A stretch of 64,000 bases of DNA, from positions 47,016-111,015 of the forward strand of contig JBKEHH010000010.1 in NCBI GenBank assembly GCA_046710535.1, in the 5' to 3' direction. The stretch is from CAWVSB01 sp046710535. Lineage in GTDB: Bacteria; Pseudomonadota; Gammaproteobacteria; Pseudomonadales; CAWVSB01. Position numbers and translations under genes: made by a program. A model generated the notes under the pieces. It worked only from the letters and a program-made list of their open reading frames with translations. It was not told the DNA's origin and did not search any database. Numbering within the stretch: position 1 is the stretch's first letter; each line of letters starts with the position of its first letter. Of the stretch, positions 16,438-24,612 are shown in pieces.

Positions 16438-17760
16438 CTAGGCCAACTCAGCTAGTGATTCCCCGAGAACATTCACAATAGTATCTATTTCACTCGCATC
16501 AATAATAAATGGCAAACCAAGTTGAATGGTGTCTCCGCCATAACGCAGATAAACGCCTTTTTCCCAGCATTTCATAGCAACCTCATAAGGTCGCCGTGCG
16601 GGCTCACCAGGATAGCTTTTAAGCGTTAACGCCGCCGCTAAGCCATAGTTTCGAATATCATCAACATAAGGGCTACCTTTTAATTGATGAATGGCCGTCT
16701 CTAACACTGGCGACATGGTTTTTGCACGTGTTATCAGCTGGTCATTTTCAAGTAAATCTAAGGTTGCAATGCCCGCTGCACAGGCAACCGGATGCGCAGA
16801 GTAAGTATAACCATGAGGAAATTCGACCATATAATCTGGGCCGCCAGTTTCCATAAATGTATCGTATATTTCTTGCTTAGCAATGACGGCGCCCATAGGG
16901 ATTACACCATTGGTGAGCTGCTTAGCAATATTAATAATATCAGGCACAACACCAAAATCTTCGGCGCCAGTTTTCGCACCAATGCGACCAAACGCAGTAA
17001 TTACTTCATCAAATATTAATAAGATATTGTGCTGATCACATATTTCTCGAAGCCGATTTAGATAGCCAACTGGTGGCGGTAATACGCCGGCAGATCCTGC
17101 CATTGGCTCTACTATTAATGCCGCAATATTACTCGCATCATGCAGGGCAATAAGATCTAGAAACTCTTCAGCTAAATGCGCGCCGTATTCAGGCATGCCT
17201 TTAACAAATTTGTTTTCGTCTAATAAAGTATGGCGAATATGCGCGGCATCTACTGCTTGACCATACATCATGCGATTACCTGGAATACCACCCACTGATA
17301 TGCCGCCAAAATTTACTCCATGATAACCCTTGCCACGGCCAATCAACTTAGTTTTTGACGCCAAGCCTTTTTTACGCCAATAAGCGCGCGCCATTTTTAA
17401 TGAGGTATCAGCGCTTTCTGAACCTGAACCGGTAAAGAAAACTCGATTAAGACCCTCTGGCATCCACTCGACAATTTTATCAGCTAGCTCAAATGATTTA
17501 GGGTGCGCAAACTGAAATCCAGGACTGTAATCTAAACTAGCAACTTGCTTACTCACTGCTTCACTAATTTCATCGCGGCAATGGCCTGCGCCACAAGTCC
17601 ACAAACCCGATAAACCATCAATTATTTGACGACCCTTATCATCAATATAATAGGCCCCTTTAGCGCTAGTTATAATACGTGGATTTTGTTTGAACTCTCG
17701 ATTGCCGGTAAAAGCCATCCAGTGAGAATCCATTGAGTAATTTGTATTTGATGACGTCAT
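16438..17760 (-). CDS. bauA: Beta-alanine:pyruvate aminotransferase (omega-aminotransferase)
   Basis: A class III PLP aminotransferase that moves the amino group of beta-alanine to pyruvate, giving malonate semialdehyde and alanine. The 440-residue product keeps the family landmarks: DGLSGLWTCGAGH, FTGSGSESADTSLKMARAYW (phosphate-binding loop), LIFDEVITAFGR (Asp that contacts the PLP ring), and INIAKQLTNGVIPMGAV, where Lys binds PLP. It follows the BauA pattern of P. aeruginosa closely, including the N-terminal HWMAFTGNREF. It sits between puuB and mcd, which supports a polyamine/beta-alanine role. Other omega-amino acids may also be used. Confidence 0.9.
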   Translation of the reverse strand: MTSSNTNYSMDSHWMAFTGNREFKQNPRIITSAKGAYYIDDKGRQIIDGLSGLWTCGAGHCRDEISEAVSKQVASLDYSPGFQFAHPKSFELADKIVEWMPEGLNRVFFTGSGSESADTSLKMARAYWRKKGLASKTKLIGRGKGYHGVNFGGISVGGIPGNRMMYGQAVDAAHIRHTLLDENKFVKGMPEYGAHLAEEFLDLIALHDASNIAALIVEPMAGSAGVLPPPVGYLNRLREICDQHNILLIFDEVITAFGRIGAKTGAEDFGVVPDIINIAKQLTNGVIPMGAVIAKQEIYDTFMETGGPDYMVEFPHGYTYSAHPVACAAGIATLDLLENDQLITRAKTMSPVLETAIHQLKGSPYVDDIRNYGLAAALTLKSYPGEPARRPYEVAMKCWEKGVYLRYGGDTIQLGLPFIIDASEIDTIVNVLGESLAELA

Positions 17761-17792
17761 ATCAAAAAACCTATTTCAAACTGTCAATAAAA

Positions 17793-19079
17793 TTAAGAGC
17801 CAATACGATCAAGTAAAGCATAGTAGCTCATACCCGCTACTAAACCGGGCCAGCGCAGCCATGTTCCACCAGGAAAAGTATGGGTTGGCACCGACTCAAA
17901 CACATCAAACTTTTCGCTATCGCCACTAATTGCTTCAGCCAATACTTTGCCTGCAAATGTCGCGGTAGGAATACCATGACCACTATAGCCATGCGCAACA
18001 TAGACATTATTTTCTGGCCGATTGAAATGCGGCATACGATTCATGGTAATCGCTAAGGTGCCGCCCCAGCCATAATCTATTTTAGTGTCTTGTAGCTGCG
18101 GGTAGATTTTAAGCATGCATTTTTGCACAAAGGACTTAATATCCTTAGGGAATTTTGAGGTGTAGTTTTCACCACCACCAAACACTAAGCGATTGTCGCC
18201 AGAAAGCCGCCAGTAATTAATAACAAATAGCGAATCTTGCACGCCGACATCGTCCCTAATTAACTCTCGCGCCATTTGCTCAGGCAATGGCTCGGTGGCA
18301 ATAACGAAATTATTAATAGGCATGATTTTACCAGCCGCCTTTTTATTTAGCTTGCCTAAATAGCCATTACAGGCCAGCACTAGCGTCTTGGCTGTTACCT
18401 GCCCGTTATCGGTATGAATAACCGCAGGCGCTTTATAGTCAATTGAAGTGACTCGACTGTTTTCATAAATCGTTACCCCAGCGGCTTTGGCCGCTTTGGC
18501 CAAACCAAGTAAGTAATTAAGTGGATGGATAGTGACCGAGCGATTATCTAAATGCCCGGCATGGAATCCTTCAGAGCCAATCATCTGACCAACTTCTGCT
18601 TTGTCGCAATAACGAGCATCTTCATAGCCATACACTTTATGTAAGTGCTCTATATCTTCTTCCATACCGTCTACATGGCTATATTTTGACGCCAGATGAA
18701 TAATACCCTGCTTCATATCACAGTCAATATCGTGTTTAGCAATAAGGTCTTTAACTAAGTCAGCGGCTTCGATACCGTATTGCCATAGCTTTTTTGCATG
18801 CTCTAGCCCTACCATTTTTTCTAAGGAATCTTGCTCTATGCGCTGACCAACGCCAACGTGGCCGCCATTTCTGCCCGATGCACCCCAGCCGACTTTTTCG
18901 GCTTCTAACAATGTAACCTGGTAACCTTTCTCGGCCAAGTGCAAAGCGGTAGACAGGCCAGTATAGCCACCACCAACAATACAGATATCAGTCTGAATAG
19001 ATTCATTTAAAGCAGCATGACTTTCAAAACCATGGGAGGAAGCTGCGTAATACGAGTCAATATGTCCTTGGAGCATCAT
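17793..19079 (-). CDS. puuB: FAD-dependent gamma-glutamylputrescine oxidase
   Basis: Oxidises gamma-glutamyl-putrescine or similar glutamyl-polyamines to the aldehyde. The 428-residue product begins like PuuB (SYYAAS...L.ESI) and has the FAD-binding CIVGGGYTGLSTALHLAEKG, then WGASGRNGGHVG, a family marker. VYVAHGYSGHGIPTATFAGK near the C-terminus closes the FAD site. Divergent to it, 239 nt away, is the puuA-like gamma-glutamyl ligase, so the two steps of the pathway face each other across one regulatory region. The gene starts a minus-strand operon with bauA and mcd. Polyamine chain specificity cannot be told from sequence. Confidence 0.88.
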   Translation of the reverse strand: MMLQGHIDSYYAASSHGFESHAALNESIQTDICIVGGGYTGLSTALHLAEKGYQVTLLEAEKVGWGASGRNGGHVGVGQRIEQDSLEKMVGLEHAKKLWQYGIEAADLVKDLIAKHDIDCDMKQGIIHLASKYSHVDGMEEDIEHLHKVYGYEDARYCDKAEVGQMIGSEGFHAGHLDNRSVTIHPLNYLLGLAKAAKAAGVTIYENSRVTSIDYKAPAVIHTDNGQVTAKTLVLACNGYLGKLNKKAAGKIMPINNFVIATEPLPEQMARELIRDDVGVQDSLFVINYWRLSGDNRLVFGGGENYTSKFPKDIKSFVQKCMLKIYPQLQDTKIDYGWGGTLAITMNRMPHFNRPENNVYVAHGYSGHGIPTATFAGKVLAEAISGDSEKFDVFESVPTHTFPGGTWLRWPGLVAGMSYYALLDRIGS

Positions 19080-19318
19080 AATAGAACCACTTAATTTGCC
19101 AAATTAGATAACTGTCAATATCGAATATATAAAAGCAGGTTAGCTCAAGCAGACATTCGGTACAATTGAATCTTGAATAATCATTCGGTTTTACTTGTAT
19201 CAACCCAAAAATTATAGGCATAATTAGAAATAGCGATGATAATAGTTATAATATTTACGCTAACATAAGTGGACGAATTATTTACTACGCAACGAATTGA
19301 ACCCTAAAAAGGTGACAC

Positions 19319-20662
19319 ATGAAGTACTCGAACGAAGTTGAACAGTGGCTTAAAGAACACAATGTTGAAGAGGTCGAATGTCTCATACCAGACATCACTG
19401 GCAATGCCCGCGGGAAGTTTATCCCTGCAAAAAAATTCGTTAAAGAAGATAGCCGCCTCCCTGAAAGTATTTTGGCACAAACGGTTACTGGCGATTATGC
19501 CCAAGAACATGACGATTTTATGGACCCACTTGACGTTGATATGTTGCTAGAACCAGACCCAACGGCTATGCGCATGGTGCCCTGGGCGAAAGAACCTACC
19601 GCACAAATTATTCACGACTGCTTTCGCCGCGATGGCACGCCCCACCCTATTTCTACTCGCAATGTTTTAAAACGGGTATTAAAGGTCTATGAAGACAAAG
19701 GCTGGACGCCAGTTATTGCTCCAGAAATGGAATTTTACTTAATCGAGAGAAACATTGACCCAGATATCGAGCTTACGCCACCAATCGGCAGATCAGGCCG
19801 ACCAGAGTCTGCTCGTCAAAGCTATAGTATTGACGCCACCAATGAATTCGAAAATATTACTGAACTAATGTACGCATACTGTGAAGCTCAGGAGCTGGAT
19901 GTAGATACATTGATCCATGAATCTGGCGCCGCCCAAATGGAAATTAACTTCCAACATGGCGACCCCTTATCGCTTGCCGATCAAGTATTTACCTTTAAGC
20001 GAACAATGCGTGAAGCTGCTATGCAAAATGGCATTTATGCAACTTTTATGGCAAAACCAATGGAAGACGAGCCTGGTAGCTCGATGCATATTCATCAAAG
20101 TATTTTAGATACCGCTACCGGTAAAAATATATTTACTAACATTGATGACAGTGAGTCAGAGCTATTTCGCTGGTTTATCGGTGGTCATCAAAAATATGTG
20201 CCGCATTTAATTAGCTTATTTGCACCCAATGTAAATTCCTATCGCCGTTTCACCAAAGACCAATCGGCGCCGATCAATATGGAATGGGGTTACGACAACC
20301 GCACCGCTGGACTGCGTATTCCGCATAGTTCACCGGCGGCTAGGCGCTTGGAAAATCGCTTCCCCGGCGCTGATGCCAATCCATATTTAGCTATTGCCGC
20401 ATCGCTTGCTAGCGGCTTGCTTGGCATTATCAATAAAGTTGAGCCCTCTGAGGCTTGCACTGAAAGCGCTTATGACAAAGACATTACGATTTCCAGAACC
20501 CTAAACGAAGCCTTACTTCGGTTGGATGATTTAGATGAAATAAAAGAACTATTAGGCGAAGAATTTATCACCGCTTATATTCATGTTAAGAATGAAGAGT
20601 ACAACGAGTTCAACAAAGTCATTAGCTCGTGGGAGCGCGAGTTCTTATTACTTAGCGTGTAA
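19319..20662 (+). CDS. puuA: Gamma-glutamylpolyamine synthetase (glutamine synthetase family)
   Basis: ATP-dependent ligase joining glutamate to putrescine or another polyamine. The 447-residue product has the GS fold: VECLIPDITGNARGKFIPA in the N-terminal beta-grasp, EMEFYLIE (metal-binding Glu), AAQMEINFQHGDPL, PGSSMHIHQS in place of the GS ATP-site motif, and RIPHSSPAARRLENRFPGAD for the substrate-binding Arg. The Tyr adenylylation loop of true GlnA is absent, as in PuuA/GlnA3-type enzymes. GGTGAC precedes the ATG. It is divergent from puuB and followed after 17 nt by a membrane-protein gene. Confidence 0.82.
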   Translation: MKYSNEVEQWLKEHNVEEVECLIPDITGNARGKFIPAKKFVKEDSRLPESILAQTVTGDYAQEHDDFMDPLDVDMLLEPDPTAMRMVPWAKEPTAQIIHDCFRRDGTPHPISTRNVLKRVLKVYEDKGWTPVIAPEMEFYLIERNIDPDIELTPPIGRSGRPESARQSYSIDATNEFENITELMYAYCEAQELDVDTLIHESGAAQMEINFQHGDPLSLADQVFTFKRTMREAAMQNGIYATFMAKPMEDEPGSSMHIHQSILDTATGKNIFTNIDDSESELFRWFIGGHQKYVPHLISLFAPNVNSYRRFTKDQSAPINMEWGYDNRTAGLRIPHSSPAARRLENRFPGADANPYLAIAASLASGLLGIINKVEPSEACTESAYDKDITISRTLNEALLRLDDLDEIKELLGEEFITAYIHVKNEEYNEFNKVISSWEREFLLLSV

Positions 20663-20679
20663 ACAGAGATAAATCAATA

Positions 20680-21513
20680 ATGGCAACGATAAGCATAAAC
20701 AACCCTTTGGCAAGAAAATTGTATGTAGCGTTTAAATATATAGTTTTCATTTTGCTCAGTATTAACATATTTGTATTCTTGCAAGATGAGCTAGATGCAA
20801 GTACGCATATTTTTGGTAATGGCGTTCGTTTTTCTAATATTATCGAAGCTTATGCTGCCACGATAGATACCGCGTCATGGGTAATACTACTGCTATTGTT
20901 TGAGCTTGAAACCGAAGTAATAGCTGATGAAAAAATCAAAGGCCCTACTAAATGGGTAATACACTGGACTCGTTGGCTTTGTTCGGCATTTATTATCTAT
21001 GCATTATATGGCTATATCGCTAAGTTACTGGGCTTATCCAACTATCAATTAAGTGAAATTAGTGATTTATGTAGCCAGAATATTGATTGGTCTTTTCTAA
21101 CGACGCTTGATGAATTTACCTCAATTACTTTAAACAACTGCGCTGCGCTAGCAGCTCCGGAATATTTACAACTTTCTGATAAAAATGTTATTGCCACGCA
21201 TGAGACACTAAATACGGCAAAATGGTTAGCATGGATTGATGTTGTAAACGCTTTTACCTGGGTATTAATCGTTATCATGCTAGAAATTGATGTGCGTATT
21301 CAGCTGCGTAAACACGTCTATAAAACGTGGGAGTTTATTAGCGGCATTACTAAAATTATTTTATATTGCATCCTATTTTTCGCTGCGATCATATGGGGGG
21401 TTGATGGCAGTTTTATCGACACATGGGATGCTAGTTTGTGGTTAGTCGCTTTTATATTTATTGAAATGGACGTATTTGACTGGCAAGAAGAAATTGCGGC
21501 CCAGCATAACTAA
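20680..21513 (+). CDS. Polytopic membrane protein of unknown function, linked to puuA
   Basis: The 277-residue product has about five to six membrane segments: residues 17-37, 63-80, 95-112, 187-207, 222-243 and 246-262. A related element occurs three times at the end of segments: TASWVILLLLFELETEV, AFTWVLIVIMLEIDV and SLWLVAFIFIEMDVFDW, each a W, a hydrophobic run, then F/L-E-hydrophobic-D/E. Two soluble loops hold four cysteines in total, if the tail of the second is counted. It follows puuA by 17 nt on the same strand, so it may be co-transcribed. I do not recognise the family. A transport or accessory role in polyamine use is inference. Confidence 0.6.
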   Translation: MATISINNPLARKLYVAFKYIVFILLSINIFVFLQDELDASTHIFGNGVRFSNIIEAYAATIDTASWVILLLLFELETEVIADEKIKGPTKWVIHWTRWLCSAFIIYALYGYIAKLLGLSNYQLSEISDLCSQNIDWSFLTTLDEFTSITLNNCAALAAPEYLQLSDKNVIATHETLNTAKWLAWIDVVNAFTWVLIVIMLEIDVRIQLRKHVYKTWEFISGITKIILYCILFFAAIIWGVDGSFIDTWDASLWLVAFIFIEMDVFDWQEEIAAQHN

Positions 21514-21525
21514 TTAGTGGGTTGA

Positions 21526-22158
21526 CTAAATTCTGGCGCGGGTTAACAGGCAGTTAACCATCGCTTTTAAATCGTCTAGGGTGCGCTTAGCTCGCTTGCC
21601 TTTTTGTTGTACAACTACCAAGGCGAGAGCGTGTACCACTTCCAAATAAGAACGCGCTAGACGGGCTAACTCTACCTGAGAGCCTTGAATACCGAGGTGT
21701 TTAAAAACCTTTCCCATACGATTGATTACCAGTTCATCATGGGCTCCATCTAATGGACGCAATTCAGGCACCCCATATATAGCCTGTACCAATGGCAAAA
21801 TACCTTGCTGGCGACGATACGCTACAATCATTCTGTCTACTGACAAATCACTAAATTCTGCTAACGAGCTTGCCTCTTCTGCTACTTTATCAATTCCATC
21901 CAGCGCTATCTTAACCTCATCTATCCACTGGCTTGCCAAAGCATGTAAAACCGCCTGTTTATTTGGAAAATAGTGGTAAAGCGAGCCTACTGAAATGCCC
22001 AAACGCTTAGCAATCAAAATCGTCGTTAAATCATCAAAACCAACTTCATCTAATAGTTGCGCAGTTATAGTTAGGATTTGCTGGCGGCGCTCTAACGCTC
22101 TCGCCTGAGTTGGATTGCGCCGAGCCGCTAATGACGGGGACTTCTTTTTGGCAAGCAT
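21526..22158 (-). CDS. TetR-family transcriptional regulator
   Basis: The 210-residue product carries an N-terminal TetR helix-turn-helix: RRQQILTITAQLLDEVGFDD, then LTTILIAKRLGISVGSLYHYFPNKQAVLHAL, with the hallmark G-S-L-Y-H-Y-F. The C-terminal ligand-binding domain is helical and not assignable to a ligand. The first 25 residues are basic (KKKSPSLAARRNP). It ends 12 nt from the end of the membrane-protein gene in convergent orientation and lies next to a diguanylate-cyclase-like gene. What it controls cannot be told from the sequence. Confidence 0.9.
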   Translation of the reverse strand: MLAKKKSPSLAARRNPTQARALERRQQILTITAQLLDEVGFDDLTTILIAKRLGISVGSLYHYFPNKQAVLHALASQWIDEVKIALDGIDKVAEEASSLAEFSDLSVDRMIVAYRRQQGILPLVQAIYGVPELRPLDGAHDELVINRMGKVFKHLGIQGSQVELARLARSYLEVVHALALVVVQQKGKRAKRTLDDLKAMVNCLLTRARI

Positions 22159-22228
22159 GGTTAAATCTACAAGAATGAAAGTAACACTATAACTTATCGG
22201 CGAGCTCAGATCAGTAAGAAAAATTAGC

Positions 22229-23362
22229 TCAAGCTAACTCTCTGCGGGTATATTTTTTCTGTTCATACATTGAGGCATCAGCATGACTCATCAGTGCTTT
22301 ATACGTTTGCTCGTCATCAGGGTATATAGCTAGTCCTCGTGAGATTGAAATCTTCTCCACCTGTCCAGCAAAGCCGATCTCTCGCAGTAGACGCTTATAT
22401 ATTTCTTCATCGCGCTCTAAGGCTTTATTACGACCGGCAACATCTTTGAGAACAATAGCAAACTGGTCACCATCGATACGGGCAACGAAATCATTGCCGC
22501 GTACTGCAGCCTTTAGCCGTTTGCCAACAATAGCCAACAACTCATTACCCGCCTTAGGTCCATAAATGTTATTAATTCTTTGGAAATCATCGATATCAAG
22601 ATAGACAATTGCAAAGCGTACTTTGGATTTAATCAATACTGCTACCTTCGTCTCAAATGCTTCTTTACCAGGCAGCTCTGTCAGCTCATCATTGATTTCC
22701 ATCGTACGATAATGACGACGTTCGACTTTAAGCTGATCATTGAGACCTCTCAGCGTTAACTCATATAACATTACCGCTACAAAAACAGTTACCGCTATGA
22801 CAAAAGACATTGCTAGCTGGACAATAAAAGCCTGACCTGCAAGGTGTGGCTGAATGAGCACAAAGCTATCGACATGACTAAGATATATTTTTACCAGAAA
22901 AACTTGGCTGGCAATTGCTAAGCTTGCATATAAGACGCCCCACCCCTTACCTATCAGCAAAAAACCCACCACCGGTAGCATCAGCACCACATACGATAAA
23001 ATATTGAAGTCACTAACTAAGAAGTATGAACCAACTGAAATACCAGCCAATATAGATAGTAATAATATACATGCGGCGGCAAAGATCTGCTGTTTAGCAA
23101 AAAATAGATATGCCGAAAGACTATATGAAAAAGCTATTAGGACAATAATTGAACGATCTAATCGCTGAGAGCCATTGGCGATGAAGTCGCCATTAGAAAA
23201 AATAGTTAAGGCGACAAAAGCAAACACTAATACCCCAACAAACAAAGCAAGCAAAGTAATGAATAACCTCGCCCTATAATGAGACTGGGTGTTACTAATC
23301 ATTGAACTAGGTATCAAGCTATCGAGCTTGAGGTATAGCCGAAGTTTATTCAAAACTTCCAT
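22229..23362 (-). CDS. Membrane-bound GGDEF-domain protein with degenerate signature
   Basis: The 377-residue product has an N-terminal membrane region of about five to six helices (residues 30-205), then a GGDEF domain (about 225-370). The domain shows ELPGKEAFETKVAVL, AIVYLDIDDFQRINNIYGPK and GNDFVARIDGDQFAIVL. The signature GGDEF is changed to DGDQF, so the first glycine and the catalytic-site glutamate are both replaced. An upstream metal-binding Asp (LDIDDF) is kept. Loss of the signature glutamate makes diguanylate cyclase activity doubtful; it may instead sense or bind c-di-GMP. No RxxD inhibitory site is evident just before the signature. Confidence 0.85.
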   Translation of the reverse strand: MEVLNKLRLYLKLDSLIPSSMISNTQSHYRARLFITLLALFVGVLVFAFVALTIFSNGDFIANGSQRLDRSIIVLIAFSYSLSAYLFFAKQQIFAAACILLLSILAGISVGSYFLVSDFNILSYVVLMLPVVGFLLIGKGWGVLYASLAIASQVFLVKIYLSHVDSFVLIQPHLAGQAFIVQLAMSFVIAVTVFVAVMLYELTLRGLNDQLKVERRHYRTMEINDELTELPGKEAFETKVAVLIKSKVRFAIVYLDIDDFQRINNIYGPKAGNELLAIVGKRLKAAVRGNDFVARIDGDQFAIVLKDVAGRNKALERDEEIYKRLLREIGFAGQVEKISISRGLAIYPDDEQTYKALMSHADASMYEQKKYTRRELA

Positions 23363-23486
23363 AAACAGATGAACCTCAGGGTATAAAATACTATCTCTTT
23401 AAATACAATTTATAAATATAGCAGAGCTGTAATTTTTTTGTTTTTACAGGTTTTTTTAGTTGGCATACAGCAGAAAACTTTAACTG

Positions 23487-23900
23487 CTAGCTTTTCAACT
23501 GCGCCAACATTTCACCCATTTTTTGATGCACCAGATTCACCGCCTGTAGCGGTCTGATCATCACTCTAAACTCTACAATTTTTCCTTCATCATTACATTC
23601 AATGATATCGACGCCATTAACATATTTGCCATCAATTTCTGTTTCAAATTCCAACACCGCCTGATTACCGGCCAACACCTTTTTTGTATAATGGAAACAA
23701 CTGCTTCCGTCTGGTTTCACCGAGCCGCTCAATGTATGCATAGCGCCGGTTAAATAAAGCTGAGTAATGTCCTTACCGTGTTGCGGGGTAAAAACAACTG
23801 GCGATAAAAACACTACATCATCAGCCAAAATTTCGCCTAATTTAGCAGAGTCTTTCGATGCCATTATTTCATGCCAGTGGGCAATCGTTTGCTCAATCAT
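23487..23900 (-). CDS. SnoaL/NTF2-like protein
   Basis: The 137-residue product fits the cone-shaped NTF2/SnoaL fold: an N-terminal helix (IEQTIAHWHEIMASKD) followed by LGEILADDVVFLSPV and VKPDGSSCFHYTKK, then the long strands VLEFETEIDGKYVNGVDIIE and IVEFRVMIRPLQAV. The family covers small-molecule enzymes and binding proteins, so no reaction can be given. It ends a small group with the 2H-phosphoesterase gene, 16 nt upstream. Cytoplasmic, no signal. Confidence 0.75.
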   Translation of the reverse strand: MIEQTIAHWHEIMASKDSAKLGEILADDVVFLSPVVFTPQHGKDITQLYLTGAMHTLSGSVKPDGSSCFHYTKKVLAGNQAVLEFETEIDGKYVNGVDIIECNDEGKIVEFRVMIRPLQAVNLVHQKMGEMLAQLKS

Positions 23901-23916
23901 TTTTATCTCACTTACA

Positions 23917-24537
23917 TTATTTGCTATTCAATTCAATACTATCTAAGACAGTTATCCTACCTTGAATGTCATTGGTTTGGTAACTGCAAAATTTCACTTC
24001 AGTGACAATATGAGGTTTGACCATCGCCATGTTGAAAGCGCTCATAGTTTCACCAATGGCTATGGTAAAAAACTCATCTTTATACAAACCCAGCGTTATA
24101 TGGGGCTGATAATTTTCTAAGTTATCCTCACTCGCTATTGCCAACAATTGTTTACGCAGACAATCCAGCCCTCCGTCAGTATCTGCTACGGTTAAATATG
24201 GCGCACTAGTAAAACTGTCTAGCCCCACTAAGCGAATGCTAAACGATGGCATACTGGCCTGTAGCAATGCTTGTTTGTGCTTATTTATGATTGTCGGTGA
24301 ATAATACTGCTCGCTCATTAACCCACCAGCAATGATGGATACATGAGGCTGACGGCGATACTCTTTATGCACATAAGGACTAAGACAGCTGGCAGCCTCG
24401 CTTACTACCTTTAGCCATTCGCTATCTTCAATAATAAGCGCCCAAAAGCCATAATATTCGACACCACCATGCCAGTCATGGAAATCAATATCGTCCCAGG
24501 CGGTGGTAGTACCTGTATTTATAAAGTCTTGATTCAC
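23917..24537 (-). CDS. 2H phosphoesterase (2'-5' RNA ligase/cyclic phosphodiesterase-like)
   Basis: The 206-residue product shows the two H-x-[ST] motifs that give the 2H family its name: PHVSIIAGG in the first half and QPHITLGLY in the second, each at the end of a beta-strand. Such enzymes open 2',3'-cyclic phosphates or join RNA ends; the substrate here is unknown. The protein begins with a 30-residue segment rich in Asp and aromatic residues (AWDDIDFHDWHGGVEYYGFW). The NTF2-like gene follows after 16 nt, so the two are probably co-transcribed. Confidence 0.72.
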   Translation of the reverse strand: MNQDFINTGTTTAWDDIDFHDWHGGVEYYGFWALIIEDSEWLKVVSEAASCLSPYVHKEYRRQPHVSIIAGGLMSEQYYSPTIINKHKQALLQASMPSFSIRLVGLDSFTSAPYLTVADTDGGLDCLRKQLLAIASEDNLENYQPHITLGLYKDEFFTIAIGETMSAFNMAMVKPHIVTEVKFCSYQTNDIQGRITVLDSIELNSK

Positions 24538-24560
24538 AATTTTACAACATCGTTAAAAAT

Positions 24561-24594
24561 AAAAAAGGCGGCATAGTGAAACTATGCCGCCTTT
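24561..24594 (-). terminator. Strong intrinsic terminator downstream of spuC
   Basis: AAAGGCGGCATAGT (24564-24577) and its complement (24581-24594) form a 14-bp stem with a 3-nt loop, ending in a T-run on the minus strand 18 nt after the aminotransferase stop. Confidence 0.92.
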
Positions 24595-24612
24595 ATCTGC
24601 ATGAATCTAGTG

